Of a stretch of DNA of 64,000 bases, positions 1 to 11,887 are shown piece after piece. A model generated the notes under the pieces. It had not been told where the DNA came from. It saw nothing but the letters and a program-made list of their open reading frames with translations, and ran no database searches. Both the position numbers and the translations under genes were made by a program. Each line of letters begins with the position of its first letter. Within the stretch, counting starts at the first letter, position 1. This DNA comes from Gari tellinella (taxonomy: Eukaryota; Mollusca; Bivalvia; Cardiida; Psammobiidae): the NCBI GenBank assembly GCA_922989275.2, contig OV277866.1, positions 74,932,328 through 74,996,327 on the forward strand, written 5' to 3'.

Positions 1-412
1 TTCGACATCTAAGTAACAATTTGAGAAAAAATCAGAAAGGTTTCCAATCAAAATGTTGTTAAATTTGCTCTTTGAAAATGACCCCTACGAAATCTATGCA
101 ATGAAAACAGAATAATTACTGCATCAGGATTCAATCAATATATAATGCCAACATTTTTCAGCTTCTCATTATCTGTTCTTTGCAAAAAGACATATTATAA
201 GCTTTAAATAAGACCCTAAACTCCCTTATAAATGTTAAGTTTCAGCTACATTTATGCATATTGTAGTCCGTTTAAGTGCATTTCAAATGCTAATTTCATG
301 TGTCCCATTACTATACATGTATATTGTTTTTCTAAAAAAAAACAGCAACACATAACTTTTGAAGAATCTAAAGTTAACAAACTTATTACTCTCTATTACA
401 ATTTATTATAAG
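1..412. other. AT-rich non-coding DNA
   Basis: I see no gene, repeat or RNA signal here. The short open frames have no coding character. Confidence 0.6.
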
Positions 413-607
413 CAGGGCTCCAGGTAAGGGGGGCATTTAAAAAATCTAAACCTTTAAAGGGAGGTAATTGAATCTTTTATTTCTGTTTTACACTCTATGG
501 TGTTACGACTAATTAGAATCGCGAGAAGTAACACCATGGGATTTAGGGCTGAAACAAGAGAAACATGTTTGATTTGTTCATTTTGCTCCCTCTTATCTGG
601 AGCCCTG
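413..607. mobile_element. Short non-autonomous TIR element (195 bp)
   Basis: The ends are inverted copies of CAGGGCTCCAGGTAAG, with one mismatch over 16 bp. There is no coding capacity. The CAGGG end would suit a hAT-type MITE, but I could not find a convincing 8 bp target duplication, so the superfamily is open. Confidence 0.6.
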
Positions 608-2569
608 TAGGATTTAGTTTTTGGGCCAATTTGATTCAGGTCCGACTTGGTTTTTGGCCGATTTGACCCGTTAGCGTTTTCCCTTAGACCACCACATTCA
701 CATATCCACAATCAGAGTATTTAAATCTTACGTACAAATGACCACCAAACCCCTTCTTGAGTTACATGATGATTGTTCAGATAATGATACGGGTCGCGTC
801 ATGAATTATGAAACGTGATTGGCAGCAGCTAACATCGAAAGTAGATCTTATGTCTAGCATTCTGCAGTTCTCGTAGTTTGGTTGTAGTAGGATGCTTTTG
901 CATCGATTTGGCATTTGGTACTGTATTACTGTGATCGTTAAACGATCTACATTGATTGTTGGTTTCGCCGATTTATGCCTATCATTTCAAGAAAAACTCA
1001 ACTCAGGTCGCGAACGTCCATTATCGTCAAAGACCGTAAGTTGACAAAAAGAGGGAACTTATTTTGCAAATAATTTAAATATAATCAATTAAAGGGTTTG
1101 CACATTGCCTTTCAATTTTTATAAACATATTGTGAGTATATCTGTGTGACAAATATATAGTTTACCAAGGTTTCAAATGTTACCTCCCTTGAATTAATTA
1201 CGCCATTTGTTATTAGATACAGAATTTCGAAATCGGCTTCAAATAGACTCTTTTAAAGGTAGATATATCAATTATTTGGAATGTTACTTTACGGAAAGAT
1301 TACCCAGCCCAAGCTTGTACGTCTAATACATGTAGTATTTGTTTATTCATTGAGTTTATAGTGATATTGTTTATTGATCATGTTTTGATCAGTGGGCGCT
1401 TTAAGAACGGTTAAGCGATAGGAAGTTGTCTAGAGTAGCTTCCCATGATTTCCTGGCAAACATAACCAGGCGGCGCCACGTACAAACCAAGGTTATATAA
1501 ACCCCTGTCGCTCTACAATCTTGGCAGAAGGTTTCTGCCAGCCGGCCAGTTAACATCCAGAAGAGTTATTACTTGTGAATATTGTGGGAGAACGAGGGCT
1601 TTGGACAAGTGTTTTGGAACCTTCAGGCATTATTGCAATGCGAAGAAACACCAAAAACTAGCTCCGGGTCGTCACTTCCCAATATTTAGTTTGAGACTTA
1701 CTTCAGAGTTAGATCTAAACAGTTAGTAGATCTAGGTTACGTAGAGCTATGTCCACCAATACCTAAGCAGGTTTGGAGGTGCTCAGACCGTGCTAGTGTG
1801 TCTGAGATCAAAATGTATAGCTCTGGGAACAAAATCGACTCCAGGTCGGATTTTGTGATCTGAAGTCATCATTTCTGGTTTGGAACCATAATTTGAGGTT
1901 CCAGGTAGAAATAACCGGCAACGTTTTCTTTAGTTATTGGTACTAATTATTGGTTTTGTCATTGATTAATTCAGAGGCAGATAGCCTGTTTCATTTATTT
2001 TATTAATACTCTGTATATATATTGTCCTGTTTTAAACCTCAAACCCAAATATTGGGTTTCGGTGGTTTTGTTTGTAAATCATAGGCTAGGTAGCCCCGAG
2101 GAAAAGTAAATGTCTTGTACCCCTTTTTGTGGTTTAGTCGGTTCGAGTTAAACATACCCGGTACACGTTACATCTGATACAATATTAAAGAATAAAATAA
2201 AAATAGATAAAAAGATAAGGCTACGGACATGGCCGAATAGGATACGGACATGACCGAAGGGTTTCAAAATGGGGCATTACGGGTAGACTGCCTTAAAAAC
2301 GATTTCTGTAAAAATATGACTCGTGCCGTAATAAAGGGTTTGTGTTTGATAACAAAGTCTCTAATGTGGTCTTTAGTACGAAAGTACGGGGAAAAGCTTG
2401 TATTTTGAAAGGGCTTTATTTCGGATAAAATGGAGTAATTAGTACCCATGTAGGTTTATTTAATGAAACATAAGTGTAAGTCAGCGATATGCTGCTCAGA
2501 ATAGCATGTGCATTAATTCAAAATGTTTTAAATATCTCGTTTTACTAAAAACATGTGCAAATGTGTTTA
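608..2569. other. No gene seen; possible promoter-like or LTR-like patch near 1.5 kb
   Basis: No coding exon is recognised. A TATATAA sequence near 1493-1500, followed by a GC-richer stretch, could be the promoter of an old LTR or a host gene, but no TG...CA ends or second copy were found. Near 2217-2262 a short tacggacatggccgaa-type motif occurs twice. The rest is AT-rich. Confidence 0.4.
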
Positions 2570-2850
2570 TTATATTCGTTTAGCACATAAGCTGCGGTCT
2601 TGGAGTGACATAAAGCCATTATGTAAATATAGTAATCCACTAGTGGAATATCGTTTTTTGGGTTCCGGCCAATAAATAAATACGAAAGAAGACTCAAGCA
2701 GGAAACGCAACACAAACAATACATCCATCTCTAAAGCAGAACACACACACAGCCATACCATAACAAACACACACACACACACACACGCAACACCATTCCC
2801 TCATCTACACACCAAACAGAAAACAACACGCAAGACAAACATAAAGCTAA
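2570..2850 (-). repeat. Dispersed repeat with (GT)n microsatellite, copy 1
   Basis: Read on the minus strand, this matches the segment near 34310-34520 on the plus strand, including the (GT)n tract and the flanks (for example TTTGTCTTGCGTGTTG). The two copies lie in inverted orientation 31 kb apart. The open frame through it is a by-product of the GT repeat, not a gene. Confidence 0.65.
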
Positions 2851-3022
2851 GTTCGACTAAACCTGTTCGACTACAGGCGCTGCATGCGGAACGCCAAATG
2901 ACGTCATTTGCGTCGACGTTAGCGTAAACAAGGTAACATTTTGGCGGAAAATCTATATTGCGGAAGGTCTTCAAACTACGGCTTCAATCAATTTATTAGG
3001 TGCTTAAACTTGTTATTTGATA

Positions 3023-3150
3023 AAACGTGTGCTCATTATTTATCATTTTTGATAAACTCGTTGACTAGAATTAATATAACGCTCGCCAAAGCTCGCGTCA
3101 TATTATTTTAGTCAACTCGTTTATTAAAAATGATAAATATTGAGCACTCA
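3023..3150. mobile_element. Foldback element just upstream of a cadherin exon
   Basis: The two arms, each about 40 bp and containing ATTTATCATTTTT and an ACTCGTT(G) block, are inverted copies around a short centre. The right arm ends about 32 bp before the first cadherin exon, so the branch-point region of that intron lies in or beside the element. A related foldback lies near 30690-30835. Confidence 0.6.
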
Positions 3151-3182
3151 TACAAGACCCTCTATTTATATATTTTAAACAG

Positions 3183-3307
3183 TGCTAGTGATGGAACGTA
3201 TTCAGCAGAGAAGACAATCACAGTCACACTCTCCGATGTCAATGACGTTGCCCCTGTCGTTACCATTTCTCCGGACAGCGTCAACCTTTTAGAGAAAACT
3301 CAAGCCG
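3183..3307 (+). CDS. Cadherin-type protein, exon a (end of one EC repeat, start of the next)
   Basis: The acceptor is TTTTAAACAG before 3183 and the donor is GTGAG at 3308. The reading frame gives ASDGTYSAEKTITVTL, then DVNDVAP, then an A-strand ending in LLEKTQAG. DVNDVAP is the classic calcium-binding DxNDxxP linker between extracellular cadherin repeats, and the first part is the final beta strand of the preceding repeat. The exon enters in phase 2 and leaves in phase 1, and its last base joins the next exon to make a glycine codon. The product should be an adhesion or sensory cadherin acting outside the cell. Which cadherin family cannot be told from so little sequence. Splice sites are predicted by eye. 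Confidence 0.85.
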
Positions 3308-4058
3308 GTGAGAAACGATGTGATAAAGTGGAATAATAAACGTTCATGTATCCATGTGAAAGTGTAAACAATCTGTACTATACATTCTTAAAAGATTATG
3401 TAATACAAACAAAATATCGATTATGTATCACTAACTCTATCGCTAATCGCGTCAGGATTGTAATTATGCATTATAAAATTATAAATCACGAGTTAAATAG
3501 AGGATGCATTAAACTATAAAATACTTTGAGTCAAATTCAGAGGATGTTGCAAAACCTGCGATGGAAACGGACCTAAGTATCTTCAAGTTTAAGGCGACGG
3601 TACAGCATATATAATGTCTGACAAGCTGGAACACTGGTGTTATAGCCCTGTAGTTTCCACAAAGGTCAAATAATGGGTTATTTATTTATTTATTAGTTTT
3701 AAGTTAAACTCTAGTTGTACGGCTCGTACATCAGCCTGTGCCGTAAGAACAATCAACGAGCGTATAAATACAGTTGATTTTCAAGGCTGCAATAACGTTC
3801 GGTGAGCGTGTGCCATGTTATACAGTCAACCAGTGTCCGGATATTATAACATTGATACAATTAATATTCATTTTATATAGTCTTTTGCCTTTTGAAGTTC
3901 TAATGCTTAATCTCTAGTCAAGAAAGCCAAATAATTGTATATATATATCCAATATAGTCAAGAACATTTTTGGAAATTATGCAATTGCAACAAATTAAAC
4001 TATTTGCTCTAACCGGGGAAGTTCTGTTTTCAGAGACAATACTACGATAATCGATAAA

Positions 4059-4427
4059 CAGTGATACCCCTCTAAACCGGACATATGTGGTGGCAACAAA
4101 AATGTCCTGTTTAAAAGGGTTTCCGGTTAAGAGGGTTTCTTAACTTGTTTCTAGTAAGAAAGATAGGTGACAACTTAAAGCAGGTTAAAAGTAAAGCAGA
4201 ATGCGCCTTAAGGCGCATTCTGTTTCACTTTCAACATGCTTTAAGATATTATCTGCTGGAACGTACAAATTATTTTCTGCAGTGTAAGAAAATACTGAAA
4301 GCGTAATAAGGCGTGTTGATGGTGTATTGGGTAAAATTAAAAAGGATTTGAAAATGTACCAAAGCTTTTGTCCGGTTTAGAGAGGATTCCGGTATTTAGA
4401 GGTTCCGGTTTAGATGGGGTTTTACTG
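4059..4427. mobile_element. MITE with CAGTGATACCCCTCTAAACC ends, containing a hairpin
   Basis: The left end, ending in CCCTCTAAACCGG, is mirrored on the right by CCGGTTTAGATGGGG and TTTTACTG. TA lies outside the right end. Inside is a long hairpin centred on GCGCCTTAAGGCGC (about 4170-4245), the core also seen at 33005-33070 and 43863-43928. The element ends only 14 bp before the next cadherin exon. Confidence 0.7.
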
Positions 4428-4441
4428 TATTTTGTTTACAG

Positions 4442-4519
4442 GTATCGTGGTGGCCACAATATCAAGTTCTGACGGGGATTCTTCGACGCAATTTCAGGAT
4501 GCTAACTACACCATCTCCG
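4442..4519 (+). CDS. Cadherin-type protein, exon b (N-terminal half of an EC repeat)
   Basis: The acceptor is TTTGTTTACAG before 4442 and the donor is GTGAGT at 4520. Both boundaries are phase 1. Joined to the previous exon, the frame continues GIVVATISSSDGD and ends ANYTIS. This is the expected B-strand and DxD calcium-binding region of an EC repeat (family pattern GTxVxxVxAxDxD). The exon is only 78 bp and was found by continuity of the domain. The next exon supplies the missing second half, which makes the assignment strong despite the short length. Confidence 0.85.
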
Positions 4520-4544
4520 GTGAGTAACATTGGCGTTTGTAAGT

Positions 4545-4764
4545 TTAACCCTTTACCTAATAGACGCGCCTTTTCGCGCATTCACTTTATTCCGCCGCTA
4601 AAGAAAATAGTTCCAATTTATTCAGTCATGGATATAAATCATAACGAATATTGTCTTTTTTCTAGCAAGTGGTAGCTTAAAGCAGGCTGAAAGTAAAACA
4701 GAATGCGCCTTAAGTGGATACCTGTCTTCACAACTAAATACTGGCTATAGAGTAAAGGGTAAAA
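4545..4764. mobile_element. TTAACCCTTT-ended MITE (degenerate copy)
   Basis: It begins TTAACCCTTTACC and ends with the inverted AGTAAAGGGTAAAA. Internally it matches 43723-43980 (ATAGACGCGCCTTTT, AAAATAGTTCCAATTTA, GCTTAAAGCAGGCTGAAAG), but one arm of the central hairpin is lost. It lies just inside intron 2. Confidence 0.65.
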
Positions 4765-4784
4765 CATCTATACTAATTTAACTA

Positions 4785-6135
4785 AACGTTATCATTCCGC
4801 CCGACCGTGGGTATAGAGTCCTCACTACATCTTTCTTACTGCGTCTGTCCTGAGCAATCCATTTGGTTTCAACCCATGACAATTGGATGGATCGCAATTC
4901 CGTATCTAAAGTTCATCTCCAGGTTATATACGGTCTTCCTCTTCTGTGTCGACCTTGCGGATTTCAATTCAGAGCCTAACTGGTTGTGTTTGTTAGTTCG
5001 CTTCTTAGAATGTTAACAATAAACCTCCATTTCCGTGCTCTGATTGTTTGGCAGACTGGCTTCTGTCTTGTCTTCTTCCATAGTTTCCGGTTCGATATCC
5101 GGCCAGGCAACCGGATTGGCATTTTCTTTCTGAAGCACCTGTTGATGAAGATTTGCAGTTTGTGGTCCAACTTCTTGGTGTGTTTCCAGGTCTCAGATCA
5201 ATAAAGCAGCACAGTTTTGACATTAGAGATGAAGAGATTAACTTTAGGTCCCAGTAAAATGTTGTTGTTGTTCAAGATTGTTTTAAGCGAGTTGAATGCA
5301 TAATGTGCTTCACTAATTCTGGGGTTTACGTCGTCATCTGCACCTCCTGTTGTACTGTCTGCATTACCAAGGTTGGTGAAACTTTCAACGTCATCAATGG
5401 CCTGTCCTTCAAGCTGAATTGGAGTGTTGCGGTTAGCACTTATTACTCTTTGTCATTTTAGCATTGATCTGAAGTCCAGTTGTTTTCACAACGCTGTGAA
5501 GAGAAAATGTCTTCTCTTGAATATGGTTAAATGTGTGGGACAGAAGTCCTTTTCCGCCCGCGAATTCCAGGTGTATAAGCTGGCTCGTGAAGGTCCAATG
5601 TATACCTCTAGTTTGCTTGTTACTCTTCGCATCACCTAATCAAGAACAATGGTGAAGATCATTGGTGATAGCAAAAATCCTTGCTTAACTCCTGTCAGAA
5701 CAGCAAAGGATGGTGAAAGAATTGTATATACAATACATGGCAGATCGTATTCTCATAAAAGCTATGGATAATGCTGATTATGTTGTATGGGGTTCCATAG
5801 CTCCTCATGATCTTCAAAGGATTTGCTCTGCCTATGGTATCAAAAGCTTTGCGGAAGTCGGTGAAGTTTATGTAAAATTGGGATTGCCATTCTAAATATT
5901 ACCCAACAAGAATTCGAAGTGTTGCAATTTGATCGGTAGAAGACCTTTCTCGTCGGAATCCTGCCTATTCGTCTTGTAAGGTTCCTTCTACTGCTTTTTT
6001 ATTCGCGCTAGGATGATTCTGGTGAGAAATGTACTTGGTTAAGACAGTAGCTGAATACCTCTCCAGTTTTGGCAGCCTGCGAGATCTCCTTTTGTGGTAG
6101 TTTTACTATAAGACATGTCCTCCAGTCAGCAGGAA
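4785..6135 (-). pseudogene. Decayed LINE reverse transcriptase (minus strand)
   Basis: Reverse translation across several frames recovers the expected order of non-LTR reverse transcriptase motifs. AGFRRERSSTDQIA lies near 5925-5970, FTDFRKAFDT near 5840-5885, and GVKQG followed by LSPMIFT near 5650-5690. A C-terminal stretch with LQIFINRCFRKKMPIRL and WKKTRQKP lies near 5080-5150. Frameshifts and stops interrupt it, so no protein can be made. The FRKAFDT block is the RT A motif; an intact FADD catalytic box was not found. It would have been the polymerase of a LINE of the common aquatic-animal type with an AGFRxxRSxTDQI motif. It sits antisense inside intron 2 of the cadherin gene. Confidence 0.75.
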
Positions 6136-6606
6136 CTTGCTCCTTATCCCAAAATATCTACAATATTGCTACATGTTTCGTTTCAAGCGATACCAATACG
6201 AGTATAGCGATTTTAAAACCACTGATATACACATGACTCGTTTTCTTTTAGTGTAACAAGCGCAGATTAGTTATTTATGTTTTTATTTATATGTATAATA
6301 ATCATTATTTCTATGCCAGTTGTGCATTAGGTATATCATAACCATGAATGAAAACAACGGTAATTTTTGAAGTACGTTTTAATTGCAAATGCATATAATA
6401 AGCAAGTTGACACCCAACTATTTCTGCCTTACGAAGTTCGACTGTATACAGAAAGGTAAGTATTTCACACAATTTTTGCAACTGACAAACATTTACACCC
6501 TGATCAGAGGGTTCCTGTAAAAAATATCAGATTTCACTAGTTGCAGCAATATGATTATAGTAAGCCTGATAAAATTTGCGTTTGACCCGTATAAGATATT
6601 GATATA
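6136..6606. other. Intronic DNA, nothing recognised
   Basis: AT-rich intron sequence between two transposable elements. I see no further feature. Confidence 0.5.
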
Positions 6607-7609
6607 CAGTATAACCTCCGTTATCCGACACCCCATGGTTCCATGTTTGTAAGTCGGTTAAGAGAGGTTGTCGGTTAACGGAATTAGGCCTAAGTTCACA
6701 AGTTTACACACCCAAAGATTTCTCGATGCCGATTGACTTATTAAATATGCTTGCATGACTGCATCATATCCATGTCAGGTTCTTCTAGTTTAAAATAGGA
6801 GTCCACTGCTCCGGATCTACACGGTTTTTCCATTGTTCTTTCTACAGTAGGCATAAACGCGTATAGTCAGTGTACATTCGGAAGTAAACATGTATGCATG
6901 TAGATATTAAGAGATTGACTAAAACACCGGCACATTCGTATTTACATTTTATATACAAGTACAGTCTTCTCTCGGTATGTCGAACTAGCGGGAAATTAAC
7001 AAAAACTTCAAAACGCGAGAATGTTTTTATTTTCTCTCAATAGAATTTGAGCATACATTTTTACGCATGCGATTATTACTATAGACTCGACCTATGCGGA
7101 GGGCGCATTAGATATATTTCGTACTTCTAATGTTGACAACTTGACAGTGAGGACGATTGGTAGATACCTGTCCAATTTGAACACGAAATAATGGTTAGCT
7201 ATTGTTGGAAAGGTTGGATGAGTTGGTCTTTTCGGCACTGCGACCCCGAATGGGTTGCTTAAACGTGTTGGCTGAAGTTATCTTATTAACCCTCACATTA
7301 TTCACTCATTGTTTAAACAATACATTTTGTCTTACACAGCCATCCGAGCAATATGTGTCATTATCACCTGCGCGTGTATAGTCGGTCAATGATCAAAGGT
7401 CAGCATACCGTCGGATAACGGGGTGTGAAAAACCTCTAATTTGCCTTTTTAGGTTCGTCAAAGTATGTTGGATAACGGTTAACAGAGGATCCGATCAAGA
7501 GAGAGTTAGGTTACATAAAATATATAGGGAAACTGCCGGGACCAAACAGCACAGTCGGATAACAGAGGTTTCCGGTCAAGAGAGGTGTCGATCGACAGAG
7601 GTTATACTG
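6607..7609. mobile_element. 1.0 kb TIR element, CAGTATAACCTC ends
   Basis: CAGTATAACCTCCGTTATCC at the left is matched by an inverted GAGGTTATACTG at the right, with TA on both sides, as in TA-targeting elements. Related motifs (GTCGGTTAAGAGAGG, GGTCAAGAGAGGTGTCG) repeat just inside both ends. No transposase frame was seen. The shorter element at 18922-19229 has the same terminal motif. Confidence 0.65.
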
Positions 7610-7829
7610 TATCTACAGTTTTGGACACAGTTATAGAGAAATCATATGAATTGTATGTTTTGACACGGCTTCAAAGCGAACTAAATTCACTGCCGTAATG
7701 CTAAAATATTTGAGGTGTTTGTAAAATTTATCAGGAAACTTAAGTTAATGCTTTAGAAGCAGTTGTAACGTTAGTTTTCTTTTTTCATGCGTCATTATTC
7801 GTTTAAGTCCTATCCTATTCTTATAAATC

Positions 7830-8135
7830 AGTTTGTATACATGTAGATACTTTAGTTTTAATATGGAACCTGTAATAAAGATACATATAATTTGTATTCA
7901 AATGAAAATATTTCATTGCTATGTTGATCAGTAAAACTCAATGTAGATCGCCGTTTTTGGGGCTGTCTTTTGTATGTTTATCCATGTTTATTTTAGAACT
8001 AATTGTAGTTATTTAGTCTTTCTCGCTTTGTAGGTACATTTATGTAATTGCATGTGAAGTTCTTTTGAACGCATTAAACATGTGTGAAAAGAGCGCTATA
8101 TAAATCTGGTATACTAATACTACTACTACTAATAA
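7830..8135 (+). repeat. Probable 3' end of a retroposon ending in a (TAC)n-like tail
   Basis: The sequence ends GAGCGCTATATAAAT, then a short tail of TACTAATACTACTACTAC. A CGCTATATAAAT block followed by a simple repeat is a common 3' end of animal LINE/SINE families. The 5' limit is a guess and no internal promoter was found. Confidence 0.35.
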
Positions 8136-8308
8136 TATGATAGAAAATATATTATCGTAGATTCTTTCATATTTACGGATTTCATTTCAATTCTCTCATG
8201 ATTATATAAATCGTAGAATACTCATATACTGATTCGAATATAAATTTACATATATTATACGTACTGGTCCTAAACAAAGCATTTATTGCATGCGTGTCCA
8301 TCATATAA

Positions 8309-9012
8309 ATGTTATGTTGCTCTTTCGCACACTGTGTCCTTCTCCTGCCAGGTGACATTGAAACTAACCCTGGACCAAACTTAGATACCGAAATGATCTT
8401 AACAGCTATTCAAGTATCGAATTCGAAACTTTCATCTGAAATTGGCGCTTTAAGAGAGGATCTCTCTGAAATTAAACAAGACCTAACGAATGTCAAAACA
8501 GAAATGAGAGAAGTTAAAGCTAAGGTCGCTAGTATTGAACATCAGCAACACTCATGTAATAACAAATTAAAGGTAGTTGAGAAAAAACTTAGCGCGTTCG
8601 AGTATGATAAAGAGGTAAAACAGAGTAATATAGGGTCTATATCTTATCACATGGAAAGAGAAACAGAGAAGATTGATTATTTAGAACAGCATATAGCATC
8701 CCTAGAATCTGAAAACTTAAAATGTTCAATGCGTGTTTCGGCCTAAAAGAAGATGAGAAAGAAGGAAGATCTATAGAAACAGCAATACAGGAAGAGGTGT
8801 TGGCAGTAATGACCGAAAATGACAGAGTGAGTACAGAATATATAGTGTCCATCAGGCGTGTTGGTAGACCTGTAGCAGGAAAGAGTAGAATGGTGATAGT
8901 AAATTTCAAGAGTTTAGATGACAAATTGAACATATTTAAGTACAGGGATGATTTGCGACAAAAAGGTGTTAGGGTAGCTAATGATCTAGGGCATTACAGA
9001 GACAGATTGTGA
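8309..9012 (+). pseudogene. LINE ORF1 protein with N-terminal 2A-like motif (frameshifted)
   Basis: An ATG at 8309 opens a 145-codon frame. Residues 11-23 read LLLPGDIETNPGP, a match to the 2A consensus (DxExNPGP), preceded by a hydrophobic stretch. Residues 27-140 are rich in E, K, L and heptad-like, predicting a coiled coil as in L1-type ORF1 proteins. A frameshift near 8725-8745 moves the rest to another frame, giving GLKEDEKEG and VSIRRVGRPVAGKSRMVIVNF, which resembles the RNA-binding part of such proteins. ORF1 proteins coat the element's RNA. Here the frameshift probably abolishes full-length product, though the 2A segment itself is intact. Confidence 0.75.
8339..8377 (+). other. 2A-like ribosome-skipping motif
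   Basis: It encodes LLLPGDIETNPGP. In known 2A sequences the ribosome skips the bond between the last Gly and Pro, here residues 22 and 23. Such motifs are reported at the N-termini of some APE-type LINE proteins of molluscs and echinoderms. Activity here is inferred from the sequence. Confidence 0.8.
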
Positions 9013-9263
9013 AGAATGAGAGTGACAGGGGTTTTAGAGCTTATTTTAAGAATGGCAAGCTATTTAGACAACCCAAACAACCGTCAACAGAGCAGCGTAC
9101 CTACAGGCGTGGTGTTCGTACATTAGATGACAGGAACCGCGAGCAGCTTTTAATGCACGCAACGGACGCTGTCAATGTTAAAAATGGTTCGGAAAATAAT
9201 CCTTATATGAATACCAACTTGCATAAGTAGGATGACGACCAAAGCTCTACACAGGTCACTACG

Positions 9264-11718
9264 CTAAAAATTCTTACTTGGAATATTATATATACAATAT
9301 TAGAATCATTTGTAAATACCATTGTACTTTGTTCTGAGCATATTTAAAAGGTAAGTAATATAAAGCATGGCAAACCAAAAAATGACTTGTTTAACAAAAT
9401 GTGTAAATCCAAAAGGAAAGATGTGAAAGCAAAACTAAGAACATTTCGTAGCAGTAGAACTATAAATGATTTGAATAATTACTTAGAAAGTAAGCGTGAA
9501 TATAAGTATCTGTGTAGACGGCAGAAACATGAACATTTTGATACAGTAGCTAAAAAACTTGAAAGGTCTACTTAAACAGTAAAGACTTTTGGAATGAACT
9601 GAAACAAATTGAGAAAAGACAGCAGGCAAATAATGACATTACACTTAGTGAGTGGCATGATCATTTTGCCACGTTATTTTCTGTACCTGTAAATTCAAGT
9701 GAACCGGAAGGCACGACAGGAGTTTATGAGTACGAAAATGATGTTACAGGTGAATGTTTAGAATTTTTTTATTCATATATAAGTGATACTGAAATATTAG
9801 AGGCCGTTGAAAAATTGAATATAAACAAATCATCAGCTGGTTATATTTCCCCCAATCAAATACAATTTGGAGTAACAGCTTTGCTGCCTTATATACGGAA
9901 ATTATTAAATAGAGTATATAGTTCAGGAGAATTTCCAGAAACATGGTCCAAATTTACAATATCCCTATACATAAAAAAAGGCAGAATCAATCAGCCAAAC
10001 AACTATAGAGGCATAGCACTTATAGAAGTTTTAAGCAAACTGTATATATGCATTTTAGCAAGACGTTTAACATTTTACATTGAAGCTTATAACAAAGTTA
10101 CTGAAGCACAGGCTGGGTTCAGGGGTGGATATAGCACCGTTGATAATATTTTTGTTCTTTACTCAGTTGTTTCAAAGTATCTTAACAGAAAAAGAAAACC
10201 GGTGTATGTTGCCTTCGTTGATTTTGAAAAGGCCTTTGATACTGTTGACAGATAAACTTTATATAAGATATTAGAAAAGTATGGTGTAAATGGCAGGCTT
10301 CTTCAGGCTATTAAGTCCATATATACAACTGTTAAGGCGCGAGTGCGTTCAAACGGGCAATACACGGAAGAGCTCACATGTCCAATTGGACTTAGACAGG
10401 GATGTCCTTTAAGCCCAGTCATTTTTGCTCTATTTATTAACGAGTTGTACGAGCTACTGTTGGAAGAAGGTACTAGAGGTATACAGTTATTTCCAGAAAT
10501 TATTGAAATTTTTATGTTGCTGTTTGCTGATGATATAGCTTTACTATCTGATACTGTTGTAGGGTTGCAAAGGCAGTTTAAGCTGCTACAAAATTTCTGC
10601 AAACAAAGTAAATTGAGGGTTGATATAGGTAAAACCAAAGTGCTGGTCTTTAAGAAAGGACCCTTATCTGCCAAGGAAAAGTGGTTTTACAACAGTAGTA
10701 AACTTGACACGGTTAATGGATTTACATATGTTGGCAGTTTATTCTCTAGCTGATTATATCTGCCAAAAATGGCAGAGGCAGTCTCGACTAAAGCAAAAAC
10801 AGTATTGAACTATGTTTTAGCACACTAAGTAACTTGCCAAGTATACCTGTTAACACAGTTTTAAAAATATTTGATTTGAAAATATGCCCAATTCTTTTGT
10901 ACGGATATGAACTGTGGGGTATACATAGTATGAATTGTATAGAATTAGTTCATTTATATGCTTGTACACGTCTTTTGAGAGTTGGTATAAATTCATGCAA
11001 TGATGCTGTTCGTGGTGATTTGGGTAGATACCCATTATATATTTACTCTGCAAAACGGAGTATTACATATTGGCTGCGAATTCTGAAACTACCTAAAAGT
11101 AGATATGTAAAACTATGTTATGAAATGTTAGTATTCTATGACAGCATTGGACATGATAATTGGGTCTTACTTATACGATATAATTTAATGTCAAATGGAT
11201 TTGGTTTTGCTTGGTTGCAGCAATCAGTTGGTAACGAAAAACTATTTTTAGCCACTTTTGAAGAAAGACTGAAGAATCAATATGTACAGATATGGAATGA
11301 TAGTTGCAATGCAAATAATAAACTTAGATCATACAAAGACTTTAAGAATGTATTTGGAAGAGAAGTGTTCGTAGATACAATTGAAATAAACAAATTTAGG
11401 GCTGCTCTAGCTCAGTTTAGGTGTTCTTCTCACAATCTGATGATTGAACGTGGGGTATATTTCAACATACATGTGGACGAGCGGCATTGTGTATACTGTG
11501 AAGCATGTCTTGAAGACGAGTTTCACTTTATTATGCAGTGCCCTCTATATTCTGAGCTACGTAGTCAGTATATTGAAAATACATTCACAAATGCTCCATC
11601 CCATTATAACTTTATACTTTTAATGAAATGCAAAAAGGAAAGTACTGTAAGGAATCTTGCCATGTTTATTTATCATGCTTTTACCGTCAGACATCATTTT
11701 TTATTAGGTCGTGTATAA
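9264..11718 (+). pseudogene. LINE ORF2: reverse transcriptase and C-terminal zinc motif (broken)
   Basis: The frame starts with LKILTWNI, the usual beginning of an APE-type endonuclease, but most of that domain is missing. Then follow a basic linker (9387-9575) and RT motifs: NNYRGIALIEVLSKLY (10000-10045), FVDFEKAFDTVD (10215-10250, the A motif), GLRQGCPLSP (10388-10417) and FADDIALLSD (10525-10555, the catalytic YxDD-type box). Stops and frameshifts interrupt near 9575, 10254 and 10752. The last 294 codons (10834-11718) are open and end in a CVYC...H...C knuckle (CVYCEACLEDEFHF), as in the minus-strand LINE at 46.6-49.9 kb. The enzyme would copy LINE RNA at a nicked target; this copy is dead. 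Confidence 0.85.
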
Positions 11719-11742
11719 AATGCTACATTGATGTGTACGATA

Positions 11743-11887
11743 GTTAACTCTTTCTATTAAATATGCGCCGAGATGCGCCTCTGCATGGCTGAAAGATGAG
11801 ATTTGAGCTTTCTGTTTTGCTTTCGACATGCGTTTGTGTTTGTCTGCTTTGGTAATTCTATATATATTTAACCAGAAAGAGTTAACT
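11743..11887. mobile_element. Small TIR element in the LINE 3' UTR
   Basis: GTTAACTCTTTCT at the left is inverted as AGAAAGAGTTAAC at the right, with a degenerate GCGCCGAGATGCGCC hairpin core. It resembles the TTAACCCTTT family and appears to have inserted into the 3' UTR of the LINE. Confidence 0.55.

Noticed and set aside
1480..1560. TATATAA with GC-rich flanks as a gene promoter
   Set aside because: No coding exon follows within reach, and one TATA-like word in AT-rich DNA is weak evidence.
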